Positions 50,574 through 59,985 of a DNA stretch of 64,000 bases are shown one piece after another. Where the stretch lies: contig NZ_JAFBCT010000001.1 of NCBI RefSeq assembly GCF_016907835.1, positions 2,170,001-2,234,000 of the forward strand. The letters run 5' to 3'. Under the pieces are notes generated by a model, which searched no databases, was not told the DNA's origin, and saw only the letters and a list, made by a program, of their open reading frames with translations. Source of the DNA: Agromyces cerinus. Lineage in GTDB: Bacteria > Actinomycetota > Actinomycetes > Actinomycetales > Microbacteriaceae. Both the position numbers and the translations under genes were made by a program. Position 1 is the stretch's first letter, and the number at the start of each line of letters is the position of its first letter.

Positions 50574-52478
50574 CTAGTTCTGCTTCTTCAGGCGCGACGT
50601 CGTGCGGGCACGGGCGGTCGCGTCGAGCTCGACCTTGCGGATGCGCACGGCGGCCGGCGTGACCTCGACGCACTCGTCTTCACGGGCGAACTCGAGGCAC
50701 TCCTCGAGCGAGAGCTGGCGCGAGGGCGTCATCGACTCGAACGTGTCGGAGGTCGACTGACGCATGTTGGTCAGCTTCTTCTCCTTGGTGATGTTCACGT
50801 CCATGTCGTCGTTGCGCGAGTTCTCGCCGATGACCATGCCCTCGTAGACCTCTTCGGTCGGGTTCACGAAGAACGTCATGCGCTCCTGCAGGGCGATGAT
50901 CGCGAACGGCGTCACGACGCCCGAGCGGTCGGCGACGATCGAGCCGTTGTTGCGCGTCACGATCTGGCCGGCCCACGCGTCGTAGCCGTGGGAGATCGCG
51001 TTCGCGATTCCAGTGCCGCGCGTGGTGGTCATGAACTCGGTGCGGAAGCCGATGAGCCCGCGGCTCGGCACGATGAACTCCATGCGCACCCAGCCCGTGC
51101 CGTGGTTCGACATGTTGTCCATACGGCCCTTGCGAGACGCGAGGAGCTGCGTGATCGCGCCGAGGTACTCCTCGGGAGCGTCGATCGTGAGGTGCTCGTA
51201 GGGCTCGTGCACCTTGCCGTCGACCTGCTTGGTGACCACCTGCGGCTTGCCGACCGTGAGCTCGTAGCCCTCACGACGCATCTGCTCGACGAGGATCGCG
51301 AGCGCGAGCTCGCCTCGGCCCTGCACCTCCCACGAGTCGGGGCGGCCGATGTCGACGACCTTCAGCGACACGTTGCCGACGAGTTCGCGGTCGAGGCGGT
51401 CCTTCACCATGCGGGCAGTGAGCTTGTGGCCCTTGACCTTGCCGACGAGCGGCGACGTGTTCGTGCCGATCGTCATCGAGATCGCGGGCTCGTCGACCGC
51501 GATGATCGGGAGGGGACGCACATCTTCGGGGTCGGCGAGCGTGTCGCCGATCATGATGTCCTCGAAGCCCGCGACCACGGCGATGTCGCCGGGGCCGGCG
51601 CTCTCGGCCGGGTAGCGGTCGAGCGCCTTCGTGAGGAAGAGCTCGGTCACGCGCACGTTCTGGACGGTGCCGTCGTGCTTGACCCAGGCGACCGTCTGGC
51701 CCTTCTTGATGGTGCCGTGGAAGACGCGGAGCAGGGCGAGGCGGCCCAGGAACGGCGACGCGTCGAGGTTCGTGACGTGCGCCTGCAGCGGGTGCTCGTC
51801 GTCGTAGGTCGGCGCCGGGATGTGCTGCAGGATCGCCTCGAACAGCGGCTCGAGGTCTGCGTTGTCGGGGAGTTCGCCGTTGCCGGGCTTGTTGTGGCTC
51901 GCAGCACCGTTGCGGCCCGAGGCGTAGACGACCGGCACGTCGAGGATCGCATCGAGGTCGAGGTCGGGCACGTCGTCGGCGAGGTCGGAGGCGAGGCCGA
52001 GCAGCAGGTCCTGGCTCTCGGCGACGACCTCGTCGATGCGCGCGTCGGGACGGTCGGTCTTGTTGACGAGGAGGATCACCGGCATGCGGGCCTCGAGTGC
52101 CTTGCGGAGCACGAAGCGGGTCTGCGGCAGCGGGCCCTCGCTCGAGTCGACGAGGAGGACGACGCCGTCGACCATCGACAGGCCGCGCTCCACCTCGCCA
52201 CCGAAGTCGGCGTGACCCGGGGTGTCGATCACGTTGATCGTGATCGGGCCTTCGGTGGCGTGCGCACCCTGGTACGTGATCGCCGTGTTCTTGGCGAGGA
52301 TCGTGATGCCCTTTTCGCGCTCGAGCTCGTTCGAGTCCATCGCGCGCTCTTCGACGTGCGCGTGCGCGTCGAAGGAGTGCGTCTGGTTGAGCATCGCGTC
52401 GACGAGCGTGGTCTTGCCGTGGTCGACGTGTGCGACGATCGCGACGTTTCGCAGATCATTCCGGGTGGCGTTGGCCAT
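50574..52478 (-). CDS. typA: TypA/BipA translational GTPase
   Basis: 634 residues, the full family length. G1 AHVDHGKTTLVD, G2 region EREKGITILAKN, G3 DTPGHADFGGEVER, G4 NKTDRPDAR. EF-G-like domains III and V follow (EPYEHLTIDAPEEYLGAI, GLIGFRTEFMT) and the BipA-specific C-terminal domain (ITKEKKLTNMR, RIRKVELDA). It binds the ribosome and aids 50S assembly and stress translation. A leader of about 130 bases or more precedes it, with a possible TACGCT -10 box at 52610-52615. Confidence 0.93.
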   Translation of the reverse strand: MANATRNDLRNVAIVAHVDHGKTTLVDAMLNQTHSFDAHAHVEERAMDSNELEREKGITILAKNTAITYQGAHATEGPITINVIDTPGHADFGGEVERGLSMVDGVVLLVDSSEGPLPQTRFVLRKALEARMPVILLVNKTDRPDARIDEVVAESQDLLLGLASDLADDVPDLDLDAILDVPVVYASGRNGAASHNKPGNGELPDNADLEPLFEAILQHIPAPTYDDEHPLQAHVTNLDASPFLGRLALLRVFHGTIKKGQTVAWVKHDGTVQNVRVTELFLTKALDRYPAESAGPGDIAVVAGFEDIMIGDTLADPEDVRPLPIIAVDEPAISMTIGTNTSPLVGKVKGHKLTARMVKDRLDRELVGNVSLKVVDIGRPDSWEVQGRGELALAILVEQMRREGYELTVGKPQVVTKQVDGKVHEPYEHLTIDAPEEYLGAITQLLASRKGRMDNMSNHGTGWVRMEFIVPSRGLIGFRTEFMTTTRGTGIANAISHGYDAWAGQIVTRNNGSIVADRSGVVTPFAIIALQERMTFFVNPTEEVYEGMVIGENSRNDDMDVNITKEKKLTNMRQSTSDTFESMTPSRQLSLEECLEFAREDECVEVTPAAVRIRKVELDATARARTTSRLKKQN

Positions 52479-52650
52479 GTTTGGTCCTCGAGGGTGCCGG
52501 CCCCCCGTCGCCCCCGAGCAAGAGATCAGCGCACGGAGACAGCGTGGAAGCGCTGAGATGAAGGTCTGTGGGGAGCGCAGGATGCCGCAGTGACGGCGTG
52601 CGCCCCTCTAGCGTACCCTGTCGCGCGCCCGTCAAGCTGAGAACGCGAAA

Positions 52651-52684
52651 GCGCCCGGCCTCCGAATGATCGGATGCCGGGCGC
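52651..52684 (-). terminator. Terminator of the oligopeptide ABC operon
   Basis: Stem GCGCCCGGC/GCCGGGCGC with an inner TCCG/CGGA extension, 27 bases after the ATPase stop. On the minus strand it is followed by TTTCGCGTT. Confidence 0.75.
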
Positions 52685-52711
52685 TCGCGTGGCGCATGTG
52701 CCGCTCGGTGC

Positions 52712-54481
52712 CTAGGCGCCCAGCTCGATGCTCGCTCCGGGGATCGCCGCGAGGAGATCCTTCGTGTACTGCTCCTGCGGGCTGTCGAACACCTCGTCGG
52801 TGGTCGCCGCCTCGACGATGCGGCCCTTCTGCATCACGCAGACGTGGTCGGCGATGACGCGCACGACCGCGAGGTCGTGCGTGATGAAGAGGTACGTCAG
52901 CCCGAGCTCGGCCTGCAGGTCGGCGAGCAGGCGCAAGATCTGAGCCTGCACGAGCACGTCGAGCGCCGAAACGGCCTCGTCGAGCACCACGATCTCGGGC
53001 TTCAGTGCGAGTGCACGCGCGATGGCGATGCGCTGGCGCTGACCGCCCGAGAGCTCGTTCGGGTAGCGGCTGATGAGCGTGCGCGGCAGCGAGACCTGGT
53101 CGAGCAGCTCGTAGACCCGCTCACGACGCGAGGCGTTGGTGCCGACCTTGTGCGTGAACAACGGTTCGGCGATGGTGTTGCCGATGTTGCGCAGCGGGTT
53201 CAGCGAACCGTACGGGTCCTGGAAGACCGGCTGCATGCGGCTGCGGAGGTTGAAGAGCTCCTTGCCGGTCACGCTCGCCAGGTCTTTTCCGCCGACGACG
53301 ATCTTGCCGCTCGTCGCGTCTTCGAGCTTCAGCAGCATCTTCGCGACGGTCGACTTGCCCGAGCCCGACTCGCCCACGAGCGCCATGGTGGTGCCCTTGG
53401 GGATCTGGAACGAGACCTTGTCGACCGCGGTGAACTCGCCCGAACCACGGATCTTGAAGACCTTGGTGAGGTCTTCGACGACGATCGCCGGTGCGGCTTC
53501 AGGTGCTGCGGCCAGCGCCTCGGCACGCGCCTCGGCGGTCGCGATCAGGTCGATCGCGTCGCCTGCGGCATGTGCTGCGCCCTCGGCCATCGACGACTCG
53601 GCCGCCGAGATCGAACCCGTCGCCTGGATGCGGCGCGAAGCGAGGCTCGGCGCCGCGGCGACGAGACGCTGCGTGTAGGGGTGCTGCGGGTTCTGCAGGA
53701 TCTCGACCGACGGTCCCGACTCCACGACGCGGCCCTTGTACATGACCACGAGCTGCTCGGCGCGCTCGGCGGCGAGGCCGAGGTCGTGCGTGATGAACAG
53801 CAGGGTCGTGCCGAGTTCACGGGTGAGCGACTCGAGGTGGTCGAGGATGACGCGCTGCACCGTGACGTCGAGCGCCGAGGTCGGCTCGTCGGCGATGAGC
53901 AGCTGCGGGTTGGCCGCGAGCCCCATGCCGATCAGCACGCGCTGGCGCATGCCGCCCGAGAACTGGTGCGGGAACTGACGCATGCGGCGATCGGCGTCGC
54001 CGAGGCCCGCCTGCTTCAGCACCTGGATGGCGCGCTGCTTGACCTCTTTGCGACCCGTGGCGATGCCGTTGGCCTTGATGGCCTCCTCGACCTGGAAGCC
54101 GATCGACCACACCGGGTTGAGGTTCGACATCGGGTCTTGCGGGACGAAGCCGATCTTGCGGCCGCGGACGGTCTGCATCTCCTTCTTCGATGCCTTGGTG
54201 AGGTCCTGGCCGTCGAGGAGGATCTGACCGCCCGACACGTGGCCGGTGCCCGGGAGCAGGTTGATGATCGCATGCGCGGTCGTCGACTTGCCGGAGCCCG
54301 ACTCCCCCACGATCGCGAGGCTCTGCCCGCGATAGAGGGTGATGTTGACACCGTCGACGGCCTTGACGAGACCGTCCTGGGTGTTGAAGCCGACCTGGAG
54401 ATCCTTGATCTCGAGGAGCGGCCGTTCGGCGCCAGCGGCGCGTTCTGTTTGCACGTTCGATCCGTTCGAAGTCTCGCTCAT
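52712..54481 (-). CDS. Fused double ATPase of oligopeptide-type ABC transporter (OppD-OppF)
   Basis: 589 residues with two complete ABC domains. First half: GESGSGKST, FSGGMRQR signature, LLIADEPTSALD; second half: GESGSGKST, LSGGQRQR, IVVLDEAVSALD. Each ends with the oligopeptide-family tail (QHPYTQRLVAAAPS; QEQYTKDLLAAIPG). An Ala-rich linker of about 50 residues joins them. OppD and OppF are normally separate proteins, so this is a fusion giving one ATPase polypeptide per transporter. ATG 54481 overlaps the permease stop as ATGA. Confidence 0.93.
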   Translation of the reverse strand: MSETSNGSNVQTERAAGAERPLLEIKDLQVGFNTQDGLVKAVDGVNITLYRGQSLAIVGESGSGKSTTAHAIINLLPGTGHVSGGQILLDGQDLTKASKKEMQTVRGRKIGFVPQDPMSNLNPVWSIGFQVEEAIKANGIATGRKEVKQRAIQVLKQAGLGDADRRMRQFPHQFSGGMRQRVLIGMGLAANPQLLIADEPTSALDVTVQRVILDHLESLTRELGTTLLFITHDLGLAAERAEQLVVMYKGRVVESGPSVEILQNPQHPYTQRLVAAAPSLASRRIQATGSISAAESSMAEGAAHAAGDAIDLIATAEARAEALAAAPEAAPAIVVEDLTKVFKIRGSGEFTAVDKVSFQIPKGTTMALVGESGSGKSTVAKMLLKLEDATSGKIVVGGKDLASVTGKELFNLRSRMQPVFQDPYGSLNPLRNIGNTIAEPLFTHKVGTNASRRERVYELLDQVSLPRTLISRYPNELSGGQRQRIAIARALALKPEIVVLDEAVSALDVLVQAQILRLLADLQAELGLTYLFITHDLAVVRVIADHVCVMQKGRIVEAATTDEVFDSPQEQYTKDLLAAIPGASIELGA

Positions 54482-55431
54482 CGCTGCGCCCTCGCCTTCG
54501 GGTCGAGCGCGTCGCGCACGACCTCGCCGAGCATGATGAAGCTCAGCACGGTGACCGACAGTGCGATCGAGGGCAGGATCAGCGTCTGGGGCGCGGTGCG
54601 CAGCGAGGTCTGGGCCTGGCTGATGTCGTTGCCCCACGACATGATGTCGGTCGGCAGGCCGACGCCGAGGAACGACAGGGTCGCCTCGGCGACGATCGCG
54701 CCGGCGAGCGAGATGGTCGTGATGACGAGCACCGGTGCGATCGAGTTCGGCAGCACGTGGCGCAGCAGGATGCGGAATCGCGAGACGCCGAGTGCCGTCG
54801 ACGCCATGACGAAGTCGGCGTTCTTCACCCGCAGGATCTCGGCTCGCAGCACACGGGCGGTCGCGGGCCACGCGAACAATCCGATCGCGAGCGAGATCAC
54901 CCACACGTTCCGGTACTGGGAGAGCACCGACATGATGACGACGGCGGCGAGGATGTAGGGGATCGAGAAGAAGATGTCGCCCAGGCGCGAGAGCACCGAG
55001 TCGAGCCATCCGCCGTAGAAGCCTGCGAACGCACCGAAGACGATGCCGAGCAGCGCCACGAGGAACGTCACGATGAGGCCGACGGCCAGCGAGGTCGACG
55101 TGCCGTGGATGATCCGCGAGTAGATGTCGCAGCCCTGCTTCGTGAACCCGAGCGGGTGACCCTCGGTCGGACCGCCGTTGCTGTTCGCGAGGAGGCAGCC
55201 GTTGTTCGGCGGCGTCTGCGTGAACAGGCCGGGGAACAGCGCGACGACGACCACGAGGACGATCAGCACGGAGGAGATCCAGAACATCGGGCGCTTGCGC
55301 ACGTCATTCCACGCGTCGGTCCACAGGTTCGAGGGCTTGCCCTCGGCCTTGACCGAGTCGATGGCGACGAGCGGCGTCTCTTCGAGCGGCGCGACGTAGT
55401 GCTGCTGGTCTGGTCTGGTGTTACTTGGCAT
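54478..55431 (-). CDS. Oligopeptide ABC transporter permease, OppC type
   Basis: 317 residues. N-terminal cytoplasmic region (RPDQQHYVAPLEE...), first helix near residues 50-72, a long extracytoplasmic loop with two Cys (CLLANSNGGPTEGHPLGFTKQGCD), then the binding-protein-dependent permease domain with about five helices and an EAA loop of the form ASTALGVSRFRILLRHVLPN. It overlaps the OppB-type gene by 11 bp. Together they form the membrane channel. Confidence 0.92.
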   Translation of the reverse strand: MPSNTRPDQQHYVAPLEETPLVAIDSVKAEGKPSNLWTDAWNDVRKRPMFWISSVLIVLVVVVALFPGLFTQTPPNNGCLLANSNGGPTEGHPLGFTKQGCDIYSRIIHGTSTSLAVGLIVTFLVALLGIVFGAFAGFYGGWLDSVLSRLGDIFFSIPYILAAVVIMSVLSQYRNVWVISLAIGLFAWPATARVLRAEILRVKNADFVMASTALGVSRFRILLRHVLPNSIAPVLVITTISLAGAIVAEATLSFLGVGLPTDIMSWGNDISQAQTSLRTAPQTLILPSIALSVTVLSFIMLGEVVRDALDPKARAQR

Positions 55432-56350
55432 AACGGATCCTCGGGTCGAGAACGGCGTACAGGAGATCCACCAGCAGGTTCACCACGAGGTAGATCAGCA
55501 CCATGATCGTCACGAAGGAGACGACGGTCGGTCCCTCACCTCGGATGATCGCCTGGTAGAGCGTGCGGCCGACGCCGGGCACGTTGAAGATGCCCTCGGT
55601 CACCGTCGCGCCGACCATGAGCGTGCCGAAGTCGACGGCGAGGTAGGTGACGACGGGGATGAGGGAGTTGCGCAGGATGTGCACGGGGACGATGCGCCCA
55701 CGGGAGAGGCCCTTGCTCGCTGCGGTGCGAACGAAGTCCTGTCCGTCGGTGTCGATGACCGACGCCCGCGTCAGTCGGACGATCTGGGCGAAACTGATGG
55801 TGGCCAGCACGATGGCCGGCAATATCAGGTCTTGCGTTGGAGCCCCTGGCCCGACCGTGGTTCTGAACCACCCCAGATAGATGCCGAAGAACCACTGCAT
55901 CACGAACGCGAGCACGAAGATCGGCAGCGAGATCAGGATGAGGCTCACGACGAGCGCGCTCGCGTCGAAGATGCCGCCCTTGCGCAGACCCGAGATGAGG
56001 CCGATCGAGATGCCGGCGACCATTTCGAAGAACACTGCCATCGCCGCGAGGCGGAGCGTGACCGGGAAGGTGTCCATCAGGATCTCTGAGACCGGCTGAC
56101 CCGAGAACGAGACACCGAGGTCTCCCGTGAAGATGTTGCCGAGGAAGATCAGGTACTGGACGATGAACGGCTTGTCAAGGTTGTACCGCTCACGCAGGGC
56201 TTCAATGACCGACGGGGGCGGAGTCTTGTCGCCGAAGAGCGCGACGATCGGGTCGCCGGGCATGGCGAAGACCATGAAATAGATCAGGAATGTGGTGCCG
56301 AGCAGGACAGGGATCGCCTGCAGCAGTCGGCGCAGGATATAGCCGGCCAT
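55421..56350 (-). CDS. Oligopeptide ABC transporter permease, OppB type
   Basis: 309 residues. Begins AGYILRRLLQAIPVLLGTTFLIYFM, the typical OppB/DppB first helix, with about six helices in total. The EAA loop reads RTAASKGLSRGRIVPVHILRNSLIP. It is the second gene of the operon, 187 bp downstream of the binding-protein gene; the gap contains a strong hairpin. Confidence 0.92.
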   Translation of the reverse strand: MAGYILRRLLQAIPVLLGTTFLIYFMVFAMPGDPIVALFGDKTPPPSVIEALRERYNLDKPFIVQYLIFLGNIFTGDLGVSFSGQPVSEILMDTFPVTLRLAAMAVFFEMVAGISIGLISGLRKGGIFDASALVVSLILISLPIFVLAFVMQWFFGIYLGWFRTTVGPGAPTQDLILPAIVLATISFAQIVRLTRASVIDTDGQDFVRTAASKGLSRGRIVPVHILRNSLIPVVTYLAVDFGTLMVGATVTEGIFNVPGVGRTLYQAIIRGEGPTVVSFVTIMVLIYLVVNLLVDLLYAVLDPRIRYAK

Positions 56351-56462
56351 GGATCAGGCCCTGCGTTCTGCGAATGTGGACATGTTGAAAGAAACCTCAC
56401 CGTTGTGCGAGTTCGACTCCACGATGCTACGCCGATCAGGCGAACACCGTGGATACGTGGGA

Positions 56463-56495
56463 GTGGGGCGGCAGCCTGCTCGGCTGCCGCCCCAC
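56463..56495 (-). terminator. Hairpin between binding protein and permease genes
   Basis: Perfect 14-bp stem GTGGGGCGGCAGCC with loop of five, 43 bases after the binding-protein stop, without a T-run. It probably stabilises the upstream mRNA or partly terminates, giving more binding protein than permease. Confidence 0.65.
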
Positions 56496-56537
56496 GGGCG
56501 CCTCAGAGTATAACCCCGAGTCGTCCTTGATCGAGAA

Positions 56538-58163
56538 CTACTCGCTCTTGGTGACCTGGTAGTACAGCGGTACCGAGTTCCAGCCGAACTCGACGTCGTT
56601 GACGACCTCGCTCCAAGCGCCGTTCACCGTGGAGTACCACAGCGGGACGGCCGGGAGGTCCTGGAACAGGATCTCCTGAGCGGACTGGAACTTCTCGTTC
56701 GCAGCAGCGATGTCGGTCTCGGAGAGGCCTTCCTTGAGGAGCGTGTCGACCTCGGGGTTCGAGTAGTCGCCATCGTTCGAGCCGGCACCGGTTCCGTAGA
56801 GCGGGCCGAGGAAGTTGAAGAGCGCCGGGTAGTCCGCCTGCCAGCCCGAACGGAAGGCCGTCTGGATGGTGCGGTCGGTGATCTTGGTGCGCGCCTCAGC
56901 GAACGTGGGGTACGGGTCGCCAGCGGCTTCGATGCCCAGGTCGTTCTTCAGGCCGTTCGCCACAGCGTCGACCCAGGCCTGGTGGCCACCGTCAGCGTTG
57001 TAGGCGATCTTGAAGGTGCCGTCCCAGGGAGCGATCGCGTCGGCCTCGGCCCACAGCTTCTTCGCCTCTTCGGGGTTGTACTCGAGCACCTCGGAGCCGG
57101 GGATCTCTTCCGAGTAGCCGTCGATGACCGGCGACGTGAAGTCGTGCGCCGGGGTGCGGGTGCCGGCGAAGATCACGTCGGTGATCTCGTCGCGGTTGAT
57201 CGCCATCGAGATCGCCTGGCGGCGGAGGTTGCCCTCTTCACCCGAGAAGTGCGGGAGACGCGCCGGGATCGTGAACGACTGGAAGATCGCAGCGGCCTGA
57301 GTGACCGAGCGGTCGCCGAACTCGTCCTGGAAGGTGGCCAGAGCCGAGTCGGGGATCGCGTCGAGCACGTCGAGGTTGCCGCCCTGGAGGTCGGCGTACG
57401 CGGCGTCCTGCGAGGCGTAGAAGATGATGTCGAGACCACCGTTGACCGCCTTGCGGGGGCCGTCGTAGTCGGGGTTCACGACGAGGTCGATCTTCTCGTT
57501 GTGCTTCCAGGCGCCTTCGCCGTCGAGCATGTACGGGCCGTTGCCGACCGGGTTCTCACCGAACGCGGCGAGGTCTTCGAAGGCCGACTCGGGCAGCGGG
57601 TAGAAGGCCGAGTAGCCGAGACGCAGCGGGAAGTCCGACTCGGGCTGCTTCAGCTTGACCGTGAAAGTGGTGTCGTCGACGACCTTGAGGCCGGAGAGCT
57701 CGGGGACCTCTGCCTCGTAGTCGAAGCCTTCGATGGACTCGAAGAAGTACTGCGAGAGCTGCGGGCCGTTGGCCGTGTTCGCGCCGTAGTTCCAGGCGTC
57801 GACGAACGAAGCCGCGGTGACGGGCTCGCCGTTCGTGAACTTCTGGTCGGCCTTGAGCTTGATCGTGTAGTTCTGCGCGTCGTCGGTCTCGATGGACTCG
57901 GCGACATCGTTGTGCGCAGCGCCCTTGGCGTCGTAGTAGACGAGACCTGCGAAGATCGCGTCGAGGATCTTGCCGCCACCGACCTCGTTGGTGTTGGTGG
58001 GGATCAGCGGGTTCTGGGGCTCGGAGCCGTTGGTCGTGATGACCGCGGTGGCATCGCCAGCAGGGGCCGACGGGTCAGCACCGCCACTCGTGCAGCCTGA
58101 CAGCGTCAATGCGCCGGCGGCAGCAAGAGCAATGGCTGCAACGCCGATTCTCTTGATCTTCAA
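56538..58163 (-). CDS. Oligopeptide-binding lipoprotein of ABC transporter (OppA type)
   Basis: 541 residues from TTG 58163, chosen because AGGAGG lies four bases upstream and the signal peptide begins there (LKIKRIGVAAIALAAAG). Lipobox TLSGC (Cys near residue 24). SBP_bac_5 family: NPLIPTNTNEVGGGKILDAIFAGLVYYD, a mid-region NRDEITDVIF and the C-terminal PAVPLWYSTVNG. Its ligand is probably a peptide. It is the first gene of the operon, with its own promoter (58229-58257). Confidence 0.9.
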   Translation of the reverse strand: MKIKRIGVAAIALAAAGALTLSGCTSGGADPSAPAGDATAVITTNGSEPQNPLIPTNTNEVGGGKILDAIFAGLVYYDAKGAAHNDVAESIETDDAQNYTIKLKADQKFTNGEPVTAASFVDAWNYGANTANGPQLSQYFFESIEGFDYEAEVPELSGLKVVDDTTFTVKLKQPESDFPLRLGYSAFYPLPESAFEDLAAFGENPVGNGPYMLDGEGAWKHNEKIDLVVNPDYDGPRKAVNGGLDIIFYASQDAAYADLQGGNLDVLDAIPDSALATFQDEFGDRSVTQAAAIFQSFTIPARLPHFSGEEGNLRRQAISMAINRDEITDVIFAGTRTPAHDFTSPVIDGYSEEIPGSEVLEYNPEEAKKLWAEADAIAPWDGTFKIAYNADGGHQAWVDAVANGLKNDLGIEAAGDPYPTFAEARTKITDRTIQTAFRSGWQADYPALFNFLGPLYGTGAGSNDGDYSNPEVDTLLKEGLSETDIAAANEKFQSAQEILFQDLPAVPLWYSTVNGAWSEVVNDVEFGWNSVPLYYQVTKSE

Positions 58164-58167
58164 TGTT

Positions 58168-58173
58168 CCTCCT
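58168..58173 (-). promoter_or_regulatory. Ribosome binding site deciding the OppA-type start
   Basis: AGGAGG on the minus strand, four bases before TTG 58163. Confidence 0.7.
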
Positions 58174-58228
58174 GTGAGATATGCGACGACAACACGGCTC
58201 GTGGCCGCGCTGGAGCGCTGGTAGATCG

Positions 58229-58257
58229 AGACTATGAACCTCACCTCCGGTAAGCAA
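58229..58257 (-). promoter_or_regulatory. Promoter of the oligopeptide ABC operon
   Basis: On the minus strand TTGCTT (58252-58257), 17 bases, then TAGTCT (58229-58234). It gives a leader of about 60 bases. Confidence 0.55.
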
Positions 58258-58369
58258 ACCAGAAGGGCAAACCGTTACCGACGCGCAACCTAGCGACACA
58301 CACCTCGGCGGATTCCGGCGTGAATCCGCACGAATGTTGCGTCTGAGCCGCTCATGCGATGATTGCCGC

Positions 58370-59134
58370 ATGTCTTCTGCACGGCGGCTGCGGCTCGAGG
58401 TCGTCATCGTGCTCGGACTCTCGCTCGGGGCATCCGCTGTCTACTCGATCGTCTCGATCATCGCGAAGGTCACCGCGGAGACGCCGCTCGGCGAGCAGTC
58501 GGTCGCGCTGAACCCCTCTCGTGCGCCCCGTGAATGGCTCGATTTCACGTACCAGTTCCTCGATGTCTTCTTCGGGCTCTTCGCCGTCGCGCTCGTGCTC
58601 TACCTGCTCTGGGCTCCCGGCACGAACCCGTTCCGCCGCATCGGCCTCGACCTGACGAGACCGGGTCGCGACGCGGCATCCGGTGTGCTGCTGGTGCTCG
58701 CCATCGGCGTGCCGGGGCTCGCGCTCTACGCGCTCGGCCGCGCCGGAGGCATCACTGTCGCTGTCGAGGCGTCACCGGCCGACTGGCTGTGGTGGACGGT
58801 GCCGATCCTCGTGTTCCGGGCGCTCGAAGCGGCGCTGACCGAGGAGGTCATCGTCGTCGGCTACCTCTTCACGCGGTTCAGGGAGCTCGGCGTCGGTCCG
58901 TGGGCGACGATCCTCTCGAGCGCCGTGCTGCGCGGCACCTACCACCTCTACCAGGGCTTCGGGCCGTTCTTCGGCAATGTCGCGATGGGCGTCGTCTTCG
59001 GCTGGTGCTACCAGCGCTGGGGGCGCACGATGCCGCTCGTCATCGCGCACTGGATCCTCGACGTCGTATCGTTCGTCGGCTATCCGCTCGCGCTCGGCTG
59101 GTGGCCGGAGTTCTTCGCCGTCTCTGCCGGCTGA
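58370..59134 (+). CDS. CPBP-family intramembrane metalloprotease
   Basis: 254 residues from ATG 58370. About seven helices. CPBP (Abi) motifs: LTEEVIVVGYLFTRF (the EE pair), LRGTYHLYQG (His) and IAHWILDVV (His). Members cleave membrane substrates or act as immunity or maturation factors; the substrate is unknown. The tail overlaps the convergent small gene by 55 bp. Confidence 0.82.
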   Translation: MSSARRLRLEVVIVLGLSLGASAVYSIVSIIAKVTAETPLGEQSVALNPSRAPREWLDFTYQFLDVFFGLFAVALVLYLLWAPGTNPFRRIGLDLTRPGRDAASGVLLVLAIGVPGLALYALGRAGGITVAVEASPADWLWWTVPILVFRALEAALTEEVIVVGYLFTRFRELGVGPWATILSSAVLRGTYHLYQGFGPFFGNVAMGVVFGWCYQRWGRTMPLVIAHWILDVVSFVGYPLALGWWPEFFAVSAG

Positions 59135-59550
59135 GCGGTTCGCACGGGCTGATCCGCGCGAACCGGATGCCGCGTGCGGGTCGTCCTCGGCACGTGCTCG
59201 CTTCGTCCGAGCGCGACGACCGTCGTCGGCATCGGGGGCAGCGCCTCCTCGGCGGCCTCGACCCTGAGGTCGGAGTCCGTGCCCCGCACGCGCGCCAGGT
59301 CGAGCCCGCTGCGTCGAGACGGCGAGCAGACGGGCGAGTAGAAGCCCTCGTCGCCGAAGACGCTGCCGCTTGCGAAGTCGGTGATCGACTGGGCCCTGCG
59401 CAGCGCTTCGGCGGTGGCCGGATCGCGTCGCTGGAGGAGGCCTGCTCGCTGCTCGAGACCGAGACCGCGGCCCGCGAGCACCGAAGTGCCGACGAGCAGC
59501 CCCACGAACCCGACGGTCGTGAGCACCGTGATGAGATCGACGGACATCAT
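59080..59550 (-). CDS. Hypothetical membrane-anchored protein
   Basis: 156 residues with one N-terminal helix (LITVLTTVGFVGLLVGTSVLAG) and a basic, probably disordered C-terminus. AGAGGGGG lies directly before ATG 59550, supporting a real gene. No family recognised. The C-terminal third overlaps the CPBP gene on the opposite strand, so the true stop region is the weakest part. Confidence 0.5.
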   Translation of the reverse strand: MMSVDLITVLTTVGFVGLLVGTSVLAGRGLGLEQRAGLLQRRDPATAEALRRAQSITDFASGSVFGDEGFYSPVCSPSRRSGLDLARVRGTDSDLRVEAAEEALPPMPTTVVALGRSEHVPRTTRTRHPVRADQPVRTAQPAETAKNSGHQPSASG

Positions 59551-59745
59551 GCCCCCTCTGCTTCGAGAGAACCCGGGCCCTCCGACAGAACCCGCGGGTC
59601 ATTTCGAGAGAACCTCAGTGTACTCCCGGGTGAGCCCCTCGGGGTCGCCCTGATCCCTCGAACCGCGAGGCTCGCGAGCATGGAGGCACCCCTCGTCACG
59701 AGGGCGCCGGCCGCCACCGCCGGACACCAGGGACGGAACGGAATC

Positions 59746-59973
59746 ATGTCACTCACCGCAGCATTCGCCGCGGGCCACCTCGCAGCCCGCGCCTCCGACC
59801 GCCGCTTCCGCGCGACCGAGGCAGAGATCGCAGCAGCGCACGAGCGCGTGGCAGCGCGGCGCAGCGCCCTCGTCACGGTCGCCGCGCCCGGCCCCGCTCG
59901 CTCCCCCGCGGCTGCTCCCGCACAGCGCGACTACACGGAGCGGGGCCGACATGCGGCACCGCGCCCCGCGTAG
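59746..59973 (+). CDS. Small hypothetical protein, 75 residues
   Basis: Starts SLTAAFAAGHLAARASDRRF and consists of an amphipathic, Ala/Arg-rich helix followed by a Pro/Ala tail. A purine-rich stretch (GGGACGGAACGGAA) precedes ATG 59746. An in-frame ATG at 59680 would lengthen it by 22 residues. No family or function recognised; it could be non-coding. Confidence 0.4.
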   Translation: MSLTAAFAAGHLAARASDRRFRATEAEIAAAHERVAARRSALVTVAAPGPARSPAAAPAQRDYTERGRHAAPRPA

Positions 59974-59985
59974 TCGAGACTGCCG

